A DNA stretch of 6,983 nucleotides from Bacilli bacterium (GTDB lineage Bacteria; Bacillota_I; Bacilli_A; RF39; UBA660), in NCBI GenBank assembly GCA_024698845.1, contig JAILQR010000071.1, positions 1 through 6,983 of the forward strand, given 5' to 3'. The notes under the pieces were generated by a model. The model was not told where the DNA came from, made no database searches, and was given only the letters and a program-made list of their open reading frames with translations. Within the stretch, counting starts at the first letter, position 1, and each line of letters starts with the position of its first letter. The translations under genes and the position numbers were made by a program. Of this stretch, positions 1-5,284 are shown piece after piece.

Positions 1-735
1 TATGGAAGTATTAATAGTGTATCAAGAAGTGATGTTAATATAATTTTATCTGTTAATCCTGAAAAAGGTAAAATAATTATTACATCTATTCCAAGAGACT
101 ATTACGTTAAACTCCATAAAAATGGCGAATATGATAAATTAACTCATGCTGGTATTTATGGTGTTGAAGAATCCGTGTCAACTATAGAGGACTTACTTGG
201 AATTGACATAAATTACTATGTAAAAGTAAACTTCACATCACTTGTTAAATTTGTTGATACAATTGACGGAATAGATGTTGATTCAAAATACGCATTTAAA
301 TCTGATGATGGATACTCTTATAATGTGGGTAAAAATCACTTAAATGGAAAAAAGGCTTTATCATTTGCAAGAGAAAGACATGCTCTTCCAAAAGGTGATA
401 AATCAAGAGGAGAAAATCATCAAGCAATTTTAACCGGAATTATAAATAAAGTATCTAATAAATCAATTTTAGTAAAATACAATGATTTATTAAAATCATT
501 AAAACCATCTATAGTAACTAATTTCACGAATTCTGAAATTACAAGCTTTGTTAAAAATCAAATTAAAAAAGACACTAAATGGCAAATTGAATATGTTAAT
601 CTTGATGGAACTGACGGATATGAATACACATATTCATATCAAAGAAATAAATTATATGTTATGATTCCAGATGAATCAACAATAGAAACAGCAAAAGAAA
701 AAATAAATGAATTAATGAAAAAAGGTAGCAAGTAA
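1..735 (+). CDS. LytR-CpsA-Psr (LCP) family protein, 5'-truncated by the window
   Basis: LCP proteins are membrane-anchored enzymes facing outside the cell that transfer undecaprenyl-linked glycopolymers such as teichoic acids or capsule onto peptidoglycan. The frame is open from base 1, so the start codon, the N-terminal membrane anchor and the first part of the domain lie upstream; 244 residues are visible. Family hallmarks in order are RSDVNIILSVNP (visible residues 9-20), the SIPRDYYV motif with its conserved Arg (29-36), DKLTHAG (45-51) and the RERHALPKGD...RGENHQ segment (124-141), whose Arg residues bind the polyprenyl pyrophosphate in characterised members. The last ~100 residues form the C-terminal end of the domain and finish in a Lys-rich tail. 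A GTG at 175 is internal and not a start, because conserved LCP sequence lies upstream of it. The gene ends in its own terminator. Which polymer it transfers cannot be told from sequence. Confidence 0.93.
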   Translation, partial: YGSINSVSRSDVNIILSVNPEKGKIIITSIPRDYYVKLHKNGEYDKLTHAGIYGVEESVSTIEDLLGIDINYYVKVNFTSLVKFVDTIDGIDVDSKYAFKSDDGYSYNVGKNHLNGKKALSFARERHALPKGDKSRGENHQAILTGIINKVSNKSILVKYNDLLKSLKPSIVTNFTNSEITSFVKNQIKKDTKWQIEYVNLDGTDGYEYTYSYQRNKLYVMIPDESTIETAKEKINELMKKGSK

Positions 736-749
736 TTGCTACTTTTTTT
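725..749 (+). terminator. Intrinsic terminator of the LCP gene
   Basis: A perfect 7-bp stem, GTAGCAA (725-731) with TTGCTAC (736-742) around a 4-base loop, is followed by seven T (743-749) and preceded by an A-rich run. The stop codon TAA (733-735) lies in the loop. It separates the LCP gene from the sporulation operon. Confidence 0.88.
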
Positions 750-755
750 GATATG

Positions 756-767
756 TTTTGTCGAAAG
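756..767 (+). promoter_or_regulatory. Candidate Spo0A box upstream of the spoIIA/spoVA operon
   Basis: TGTCGAA at 759-765, in the context TTTTGTCGAAAG, matches the 0A-box core (TGNCGAA) bound by phosphorylated Spo0A in Bacillus. It lies in the 67-bp gap between the LCP terminator and the STAS gene, the region where B. subtilis spoIIA is also Spo0A-activated. I saw no other copy of this 7-mer in the window. If the -10 is the TATAAA at 791-796, the box is centred near -41, a usual position for an activator. The match is seen; binding is inferred. Confidence 0.5.
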
Positions 768-790
768 ACTAGCATTATAAATTAAATAGA

Positions 791-796
791 TATAAA
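791..796 (+). promoter_or_regulatory. Possible -10 element of the sporulation operon
   Basis: TATAAA at 791-796 lies 20 bases before the STAS start codon and has no good -35 hexamer, as expected of a promoter that needs an activator. A second TATAAA at 776-781 is an equal candidate by sequence, but it sits only 10 bases after the 0A-like box. The sigma-H pattern that drives spoIIA in Bacillus was not found. Such hexamers are common in AT-rich DNA, so this is weak. Confidence 0.25.
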
Positions 797-816
797 ATTG
801 CCAAAAAGGAGATATT

Positions 817-1143
817 ATGAAATACGAATACAATAAAGGAATTCTCTTTGTGAGATTAAAAGGTGATCTAGATAGAAGTATATCTAAAGAAATAAACACA
901 AAGTTAATTCCAACAATATTATCACAAAAGATAAAGTATGTAGTATTTAATTTATATGAAGTAAATTCAATTAATGATTTTGGAACTGACGCTCTACTTA
1001 ATGCTAAATGTGCAGTTAAATCTGTTGGAGGAAAAGTGTGTATATGTGACATTTCAGATAAGATAAAATATAATGTAAAGAAATTACATTTTAATTCATA
1101 CAAAGATGAGTTAAGTGTAGTTAACTTAATAGAGGTTAACTAA
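817..1143 (+). CDS. spoIIAA: SpoIIAA-like STAS-domain protein (anti-sigma-F factor antagonist) lacking the phosphorylatable Ser
   Basis: Single STAS domain of 108 residues, the usual SpoIIAA length. In the classical system, unphosphorylated SpoIIAA binds the anti-sigma kinase SpoIIAB and frees sigma-F in the forespore; SpoIIAB inactivates it by phosphorylating a Ser in an (M)DSSG motif. Strands and helices align without gaps to B. subtilis SpoIIAA as I recall it: RLKGDLD (13-19), VVFNLYEV (42-49), then the phosphosite loop, and VGGKVCICDIS (70-80). The loop reads INDFG (52-56), so the phosphoserine position is Asp54 and the preceding Asp is Asn53. The protein should not be phosphorylatable there and might mimic the phosphorylated state (inference). 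The start is ATG with a good AAGGAG at 806-811. The sigma gene follows with a one-base overlap and no spoIIAB. Family is near certain; an intact SpoIIAA function is doubtful. Confidence 0.85.
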   Translation: MKYEYNKGILFVRLKGDLDRSISKEINTKLIPTILSQKIKYVVFNLYEVNSINDFGTDALLNAKCAVKSVGGKVCICDISDKIKYNVKKLHFNSYKDELSVVNLIEVN

Positions 1144-1781
1144 TGAGTTCAAATATTAAAGAAGTAGAAAACATGATTTATAAAATAGCATATACTTTTA
1201 CATCAGATAAAAACTTGATTGAAGATTTGTTTCAACAAGGAGTAATTGGTTATTTAAAAGCACAAAAGAATTACAAAGAAGATAAAAACGCTAAGTTAAC
1301 AACATATGCTAAACAATATATATTTGGAGAAATGTATAATTATATTAATGGAGTATATAAAGGAGAAAAATTAAATAAGGATTACATTAAAATGTATCAA
1401 TTAGTTAATAGATCAAGAGAGTATTTATCTCAAGTGATGGGCAAAGAGCCAACAGTAAAGGAAATTGCAAATTATTTAAATATGAATGAAGAATATATTA
1501 CTGATTTAATATTTTATATGAGTAATAATTTAAGCATAGATTATGTATATGATAATGAAGATGAATATCAAAATTATTTTGGAACATATGATGAGTACAA
1601 TTTGGAACTTGATGAGTATTTATCTTATTTAACTGATGAAGAAAGAAAAGTGATCGAATATAAGTATATTAATGGTTATTCACAAAGTGAGATAGCTAAG
1701 CTTTTAAACACGTCACAATCAAGCGTATCAAGAAGTGAGTCAAAAGGACTCGAGCGTATAAGAAATAAAGTAATTGTATAA
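1143..1781 (+). CDS. sigF: Sigma-70 family sporulation sigma factor, sigma-F-like
   Basis: RNA polymerase sigma factor of the sigF/sigG/sigB type, 212 residues against about 255 for B. subtilis sigma-F. Region 2 is clear: EDLFQQGVIGYLKA (27-40), then KLTTYAKQYIFGEMYNYI (51-68) for -10 recognition and melting. Region 3 spans about 85-125, with GKEPTVKEIANYL (100-112). Region 4 begins at LSYLTDEERKVIEYKY (160-175) and its helix-turn-helix is YSQSEIAKLLNTSQSSVSR (179-197), which would bind the -35. The missing length is mainly ahead of region 2, where the conserved leader helices of sigma-F are reduced to about 26 residues. The sigma-F assignment rests on the flanking spoIIAA-like and spoVA genes as well as on sequence; sigma-G is the main alternative. 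ATG overlaps the upstream stop (TAATG), with AGAGG at 1131-1135 as ribosome-binding site, so translation is probably coupled. No anti-sigma gene adjoins it. Confidence 0.85.
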   Translation: MSSNIKEVENMIYKIAYTFTSDKNLIEDLFQQGVIGYLKAQKNYKEDKNAKLTTYAKQYIFGEMYNYINGVYKGEKLNKDYIKMYQLVNRSREYLSQVMGKEPTVKEIANYLNMNEEYITDLIFYMSNNLSIDYVYDNEDEYQNYFGTYDEYNLELDEYLSYLTDEERKVIEYKYINGYSQSEIAKLLNTSQSSVSRSESKGLERIRNKVIV

Positions 1782-1782
1782 T
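1756..1782 (+). promoter_or_regulatory. Possible forespore-type promoter at the end of the sigma gene, ahead of spoVAC
   Basis: GTATA (1756-1760) fits the GHATR -35 pattern of Bacillus sigma-F/sigma-G promoters. Sixteen bases on is TATAAT (1777-1782), which overlaps the sigma stop codon. A start near 1789 would give a leader of about 40 bases holding the hairpin at 1797-1826. The spacing is one or two bases short of the usual forespore pattern, and TATAAT arises easily in AT-rich DNA. In B. subtilis, spoVA has its own sigma-G promoter, which makes the position reasonable. Weak evidence. Confidence 0.28.
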
Positions 1783-1796
1783 TTAAAATATAAAAG

Positions 1797-1829
1797 AAAT
1801 AATACCTACAAGAGGAGGTATTATTTTTT
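1797..1829 (+). promoter_or_regulatory. Hairpin with T run that encloses the spoVAC ribosome-binding site (attenuator or translational switch)
   Basis: AAATAATACCT (1797-1807) pairs perfectly over 11 bp with AGGTATTATTT (1816-1826) around an 8-base loop. Counting only the inner 8 bp (1800-1807 with 1816-1823), the stem is followed directly by six T (1824-1829), the form of an intrinsic terminator. The strong Shine-Dalgarno AGGAGG (1813-1818) is half in the loop and half in the right arm, and the TTG start codon uses the last two T of the run. The hairpin could stop transcription between sigF and spoVAC, hide the ribosome-binding site, or both. The structure is seen; its function is inferred. 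Confidence 0.6.
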
Positions 1830-2265
1830 GAATATAATTGAATACAAAAAAATTGTTGATAAACACACAAAAAAAGATAAAAAAGATAGAAATTATGTTA
1901 AAGCGTTTATGTCTGGAGGCCTTTTAGGTTTTATATCACAGTTAATTTTTATAATCTTTACATCAGTATTTAAATTTAGTGAACATAGTGTATCATCATA
2001 TATAAGTTTATCTATTATTGGGATTGCTTCATTTTTAACTGCTTTAGGTATTTTTGATAAAATAATTTTAAAAGCAAGATCAGGTCTAATAATTCCAACA
2101 ACAGGATTTGCACATTCTGTCACTAGTAGTGCTATTGATTACAAAAAAGAAGGTTTTATAAATGGAATAGGTAGTAATGTATTTCATTTAGCAGGTAGTG
2201 TAATTTTATATTCTATAGTGGCAAGTTTTATTCTTGCTATAGTAAGGATGGTAATCCTTGCTTAG
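1828..2265 (+). CDS. spoVAC: Stage V sporulation protein AC, SpoVAC
   Basis: Inner-membrane channel component that moves dipicolinic acid (DPA) into the forespore and releases it at germination; in B. subtilis SpoVAC acts as a mechanosensitive channel. From the TTG at 1828 it has 145 residues, close to the ~150 of B. subtilis SpoVAC. A short Lys-rich cytoplasmic N-terminus (7-25) is followed by hydrophobic segments near 27-48, 56-75 and 119-143. Family motifs include GGLLGFISQ (30-38), IPTTGFAHSVTSSAIDYKKEG (split: IPTTGFAHSV 89-98 and AIDYKKEG 102-109) and GIGSNVFHLAGSVI (113-126). The start was chosen for AGGAGG at 1813-1818, nine bases upstream; the frame could extend to a TTG at 1774, but that adds a basic stretch with no ribosome-binding site and overlaps the sigma gene. 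Its stop overlaps the start of spoVAD. Confidence 0.92.
   Translation: MNIIEYKKIVDKHTKKDKKDRNYVKAFMSGGLLGFISQLIFIIFTSVFKFSEHSVSSYISLSIIGIASFLTALGIFDKIILKARSGLIIPTTGFAHSVTSSAIDYKKEGFINGIGSNVFHLAGSVILYSIVASFILAIVRMVILA
2241..2262 (+). promoter_or_regulatory. Hairpin covering the spoVAD ribosome-binding site and TTG start
   Basis: AGTAAGGAT (2241-2249) pairs with ATCCTTGCT (2254-2262) over 9 bp, including one G-T pair, around the loop GGTA. The likely Shine-Dalgarno AAGGA (2244-2248) is in the left arm and the TTG start (2258-2260) in the right arm. The segment also encodes the end of SpoVAC. Ribosomes finishing spoVAC would open it, so it may couple spoVAD translation to spoVAC. The pairing is seen; the role is inferred. 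Confidence 0.45.
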
Positions 2266-3211
2266 TTATAAATATAAAGATAGATATATAAATAGGTATG
2301 ATGCAATTGTTGGAAATAATGAACTTGAAGGAAACATATCAAAGAAAATAAAAACAATTGATAATTATTATTATGGTGAAAAAACTTTTGAACAATCTCA
2401 GATAAAAATGCAAAAAGAAATAATTAATAATTTATTAACTGATAAAACAAAACTAATAGTAGGAGGAGATTTATCAAATCAAATAGGTTTAACTTCATAT
2501 GCACTTTGTGAAAAGAATATTTCTTTTTTAGGAATATACTCTGCTTGTGCATCTTTTGTTGAAGGATTAATAATAGGTGAAAAATATATAAATGATAATA
2601 CTGAAGTTTTAGTATTAACTTCTAACCATAATTTAGTCTCAGAAAGGCAATTTAGATTTCCAATTGAGTATGCAAATTTAAGAAACGTTAATTCTACATT
2701 TACTTCAACATGTGCTACTGGTTGTGTAATATCAAATGAAAAAAGTAATATAAAGTTGGTATCTTCAACAATCGGAAGGGTAATAAATTTAAATATCTCT
2801 GATCCAAATTTAATAGGTGCAATAATGGCTCCAGCAGCAGCTGAAGCTATATATGAACATTTAGTAAATAATAGTGAATCTTTAGATGATTATGATTTGA
2901 TTTTAACTGGAGATTTAGGTAATGTTGGACTAATGATATTGAAGGATTATTTAAAGGAAGAATATAATATCGTAACTAATAAAATAATAGATGCAGGTAG
3001 CAACTTATATAAGAAAATAAATGAAATTAATGACGGAGCAAGTGGGCCAGCAACACTTCCTTTATATCTTTTTTATAATATTATCGATAGTAATAAATAC
3101 AAAAAGATATTAGTCGTTGGAACAGGTTCACTTCATTCAAGAACTATAGTTAACCAAAAATTAAGTATACCAAGCGTTGCTCATGTTATAAGTATAGAGG
3201 TGGTGTTATGA
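2258..3211 (+). CDS. spoVAD: Stage V sporulation protein AD, SpoVAD
   Basis: Thiolase-fold DPA-binding protein that works with the SpoVA channel on the spore inner membrane; 317 residues against about 338 in B. subtilis. Conserved blocks in order are VGNNELEGNI (18-27, like the VGPKEKEGPL region), GGDLSNQ (69-75), SACAS with the thiolase-type Cys97 (95-99), TSNHNLVSERQFRFPIEY (121-138), TIGRVINLNISD (171-182), MAPAAAEAI (190-198), DDYDLILTGDLGNVG (210-224), LVVGTGSL (285-292) and SIPSVAHV with His309 (303-310). The Cys-rich GGSGCACSA stretch of B. subtilis aligns here with DGASGPATL (259-267), without its Cys residues. A stop codon in frame at 2252 limits the start, leaving TTG at 2258 as the only usual start codon; AAGGA lies nine bases upstream. 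It overlaps spoVAC by eight bases and spoVAE by four (ATGA). Confidence 0.94.
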   Translation: MLSYKYKDRYINRYDAIVGNNELEGNISKKIKTIDNYYYGEKTFEQSQIKMQKEIINNLLTDKTKLIVGGDLSNQIGLTSYALCEKNISFLGIYSACASFVEGLIIGEKYINDNTEVLVLTSNHNLVSERQFRFPIEYANLRNVNSTFTSTCATGCVISNEKSNIKLVSSTIGRVINLNISDPNLIGAIMAPAAAEAIYEHLVNNSESLDDYDLILTGDLGNVGLMILKDYLKEEYNIVTNKIIDAGSNLYKKINEINDGASGPATLPLYLFYNIIDSNKYKKILVVGTGSLHSRTIVNQKLSIPSVAHVISIEVVL

Positions 3212-3558
3212 GCTTAATATATTCATTTTTATTTTGTGGTCTGGTATGTTTATTATCAGAGGTAATTATTAATAACACTAAGTTATCTCCAGGACATGTA
3301 ACTAGTTTATTTTCTGTTATTGGTGCTATATTATCATTTCTTGGAATATATTCTATAATAATAAAAAAAGCTAAAATGGGTGCAATAATATTAATATCCA
3401 ATTTTGGAAATTCGCTTTATTTAGCAGCTATTGAAGGATATAAAAATAATAAAATTTTAGGAATACTTTCTAATATGTTAAATAAATCATCGATAGTACT
3501 TTCATCTACAATAATTTTTTCTTTTATTTTCGTATGTTTATTTAAACCAAGGGACTAA
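3208..3558 (+). CDS. spoVAE: Stage V sporulation protein AE, SpoVAEb type
   Basis: Small membrane protein of the SpoVAC/SpoVAE channel family, 116 residues, needed with SpoVAC and SpoVAD for DPA transport in spore formers. Hydrophobic segments lie near 4-22, 31-51, 57-74 and 95-112. Recognisable positions are NNTKLSPGHVTSLFSVIGA (22-40), which matches the KLTP...VTFVVAG stretch of SpoVAEb; GIYSIIIKKAKMGA (46-59); and SNFGNSL (64-70), where the family usually has TGFG/TSFG. The start ATG at 3208 forms ATGA with the spoVAD stop, and AGAGG at 3196-3200 is a good ribosome-binding site. The length fits the b form and not the longer soluble SpoVAEa. It is the last gene of the operon and is followed at once by a terminator; no spoVAA, spoVAB, spoVAF or spoVAEa is present here. 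Confidence 0.88.
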   Translation: MSLIYSFLFCGLVCLLSEVIINNTKLSPGHVTSLFSVIGAILSFLGIYSIIIKKAKMGAIILISNFGNSLYLAAIEGYKNNKILGILSNMLNKSSIVLSSTIIFSFIFVCLFKPRD

Positions 3559-3570
3559 ATAGTCCTTTTT
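3549..3570 (+). terminator. Intrinsic terminator of the sporulation operon
   Basis: AAGGGACT-type left arm (3549-3556) pairs with AGTCCTTT (3561-3568), eight pairs with one G-T, around the loop AAAT; the run TTTTT (3566-3570) overlaps the outer stem and further T-rich sequence follows. The spoVAE stop codon sits at the top of the hairpin. Confidence 0.8.
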
Positions 3571-3585
3571 ATTTTATTTTTTATT

Positions 3586-3594
3586 TGTTATAAT
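3586..3594 (+). promoter_or_regulatory. Extended -10 promoter for the membrane protein-scpA-scpB operon
   Basis: TGTTATAAT at 3586-3594 is an extended -10 (TG-N-TATAAT) for the housekeeping sigma factor, just after the sporulation terminator and 24 bases before the next start codon. The -35 region is only T-rich (around 3566-3571), which extended -10 promoters tolerate. Confidence 0.62.
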
Positions 3595-3618
3595 AAAGAA
3601 AGATAAGAAGGGATTATA

Positions 3619-4545
3619 GTGGCTAAGAAAAAGGTTGAACCAATTATTATTAAAGATGAGGAGTTAATGCCTACAACATTAGGTGAATACTCAAATAAAA
3701 CAAAAAGTCCAGTTGTACTTTTCTTAATTATTATTTTGTTTGCAACTATTGCTTTCTTTTTACCAAATATTCAAAATTATTTAAATAACTTAAAAAGCGG
3801 CAATAATAATGCTCCTGCAGTAGTTGATGATAACGATCTAGATAATACTGATCCAGATCCAACTAATGTAGATAATGATGATAAAAAGTATGAACTATCA
3901 AACGATACAATGGTGGAAGCAACAGACTTTAATATTAATAGTGTTACTGTTGGTGAATCAACAATTAGTATTAATATTACAAGTAATAAAGAAACTTTAG
4001 ACATAGATTCATATTACTTAGAATTATTTGATGCTAATAATACTTTCTTAGGAAGAGTAAAATTGGGCTCTGATAAATTATCTAGTGGTCAATCAAAAGA
4101 TTATACATTCAGAATGATTGACGGAGCTACACAATTTTCTATAACAAAAAAAGCAAATGAAGATATGCCTGAGGTATCACTTGATACAACAGACAATGGA
4201 GAAGCAATGCTTGTATGTAGCACAAGTAAAGGATCTTATACTTATACATTTATTGATAAGTATTTAACTAAAGTTGTTTATACATATAGTGCTCCATTTG
4301 TAGAAGATCAATCTTACTATAGTGAACTTACAAACTATAGTAATATATCAAACAGACTTAACACTATAGATGGTGTAACAGCATCGCTTACAACATCAGA
4401 AAATGGATTTACTTATACACTTCAAGTGGATTTAAAAACAGTAAGTGATATGTCACAATTAAACGATGATAACATTTATGAAATTAAAACACTTGCAAAA
4501 GTAGTTAAGTTCAAAAATGATGCAAAAGGATATTCTTGTAAATAG
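3619..4545 (+). CDS. Unidentified membrane-anchored extracellular protein, co-operonic with scpAB
   Basis: I do not recognise the family. The 308-residue product has a short charged cytoplasmic N-terminus (1-30), one hydrophobic helix (31-49), an Asn/Asp/Pro-rich linker (about 60-90) and an extracellular part rich in Thr, Ser, Tyr and Asn that looks all-beta. Two units are suggested: about 100-178 (NINSVTVGESTISINITSN at 105-123) and about 190-308. The second runs from Cys200 to Cys307, next to the C-terminus, and those two could form a disulfide. Its pattern of TYTFIDKYLTKVVYTY (208-223) and later FTYTLQVDL (264-272) vaguely recalls YehR/DUF1307 lipoproteins, a tentative impression. The start is GTG at 3619 with AAGAAGGGA (3605-3613) six bases upstream. 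It lies 17 bases ahead of scpA with no terminator between, so it is probably cotranscribed with the condensin genes. Lineage-specific cell-surface protein is the safest reading. Confidence 0.8.
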   Translation: MAKKKVEPIIIKDEELMPTTLGEYSNKTKSPVVLFLIIILFATIAFFLPNIQNYLNNLKSGNNNAPAVVDDNDLDNTDPDPTNVDNDDKKYELSNDTMVEATDFNINSVTVGESTISINITSNKETLDIDSYYLELFDANNTFLGRVKLGSDKLSSGQSKDYTFRMIDGATQFSITKKANEDMPEVSLDTTDNGEAMLVCSTSKGSYTYTFIDKYLTKVVYTYSAPFVEDQSYYSELTNYSNISNRLNTIDGVTASLTTSENGFTYTLQVDLKTVSDMSQLNDDNIYEIKTLAKVVKFKNDAKGYSCK

Positions 4546-4562
4546 AAAGAAGGAGAAGATCA

Positions 4563-5282
4563 ATGAATAACATCACGATCAACGATTTTGAAGGTCCACT
4601 TGATCTTCTTTTGCATTTAGTAAAAACTTCAAAAATGGATATTTATGAAATAAATACAACTTACATCATTGAAGAATATTTAAAATATATTAATGCAATG
4701 CAAGATTTAAATATCGATGTTGCAAGTGAATATTTGGTGATGGCAGCAGAACTTATCCATTTAAAAAGTAAAATGTTAATTAATTTAGATGATGAAGAAA
4801 GTGTTGAAGATGATGAGTATTCAATATCTAGTGAAGATGAATTAAAACAAAGATTATTAGATTATGAAAAATATAAAAAATCTACAGAATCTTTTAGACA
4901 ACTAGAGGAAAATAGAAAAGAGTATTTAACAAGATCTCCAGAAAACATTTCTGAGTACGCTAAAGAAATAAAATATAATATGGATTTATCTATTCAAGAT
5001 CTAATTAATGCTTTCTTAGAATATAGAAAAAGATTAGATAATGAAAAACCACTTGAAACAAAAATAACAAGAAAAGAATTAAGTGTTAAAGATAGAATAG
5101 TTCATATTAGAAATATATTAAAAGAAAAAAAGAAAATAGAATTTACAGAACTTTTTGAATCATTTCAAAAAGATTATGTTGTAGTAACATTTTTATCAAT
5201 ATTAAATATGAGTAAGAATAGTGAAATTATTCTTTCACAAAAAGATAATTTCAGTCCTATAATGATCGAAAGTAGGTTATAA
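4563..5282 (+). CDS. scpA: Segregation and condensation protein A, ScpA (kleisin)
   Basis: Kleisin subunit of the SMC-ScpA-ScpB condensin, which organises the nucleoid and helps separate replication origins; it acts in the cytoplasm on DNA. The 239 residues fit the family (about 240-260). The N-terminal SMC-neck-binding part begins with the signature FEGPLDLLLHLVKTSKMDIYE (split: FEGPLDLLLHL 9-19, KMDIYEI 24-30) and continues with ASEYLVMAAELIHLKSKMLI (54-73). An acidic stretch (DDEESVEDDE, 76-85) leads into a charged helical middle that binds ScpB. The C-terminus (about 170-239) is a winged helix, with IEFTELFESF (192-201) and VVTFLSILNM (207-216), that contacts the SMC head. ATG has AAGGAG (4550-4555) seven bases upstream. 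It is followed after two bases by scpB, so the two are translated together. No unusual changes seen. Confidence 0.97.
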   Translation: MNNITINDFEGPLDLLLHLVKTSKMDIYEINTTYIIEEYLKYINAMQDLNIDVASEYLVMAAELIHLKSKMLINLDDEESVEDDEYSISSEDELKQRLLDYEKYKKSTESFRQLEENRKEYLTRSPENISEYAKEIKYNMDLSIQDLINAFLEYRKRLDNEKPLETKITRKELSVKDRIVHIRNILKEKKKIEFTELFESFQKDYVVVTFLSILNMSKNSEIILSQKDNFSPIMIESRL

Positions 5283-5284
5283 AA

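Noticed and set aside
750..816. Sigma-H or sigma-F promoter ahead of the STAS gene
   Set aside because: No AGGAWWT...GAAT pattern is present, and the closest GCATT...GATATAAAAT pair has too short a spacer.
639..1103. Long open frame on the minus strand opposite the LCP end and the STAS gene
   Set aside because: It crosses a terminator and two well-supported + strand genes, has no ribosome-binding site and resembles no protein; AT-rich coding DNA often yields such frames. The same applies to minus-strand frames at 1676-1870, 1893-2123, 3186-3401 and 3777-4004.
1104..1200. A decayed spoIIAB between the STAS and sigma genes
   Set aside because: The two genes share one base and both are intact to their ends, so there is no space for a remnant.
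1774..1827. Longer N-terminus of SpoVAC from a TTG at 1774
   Set aside because: It would overlap the sigma gene, lacks a ribosome-binding site and adds basic sequence not typical of SpoVAC, whereas the TTG at 1828 has AGGAGG at the right distance.
3179..3213. Third start-site hairpin at spoVAE (GCTCAT 3179-3184 with ATGAGC 3208-3213)
   Set aside because: Only six pairs closing a 23-base loop, with the ribosome-binding site unpaired; likely chance.
3209..3217. Genetic code 4 (TGA as Trp), suggested by AT-richness and Mollicutes-like relatives
   Set aside because: Trp codons seen in the LCP and tmk genes are TGG, no gene has an internal TGA, and TGA serves as the spoVAD stop in a normal ATGA overlap.
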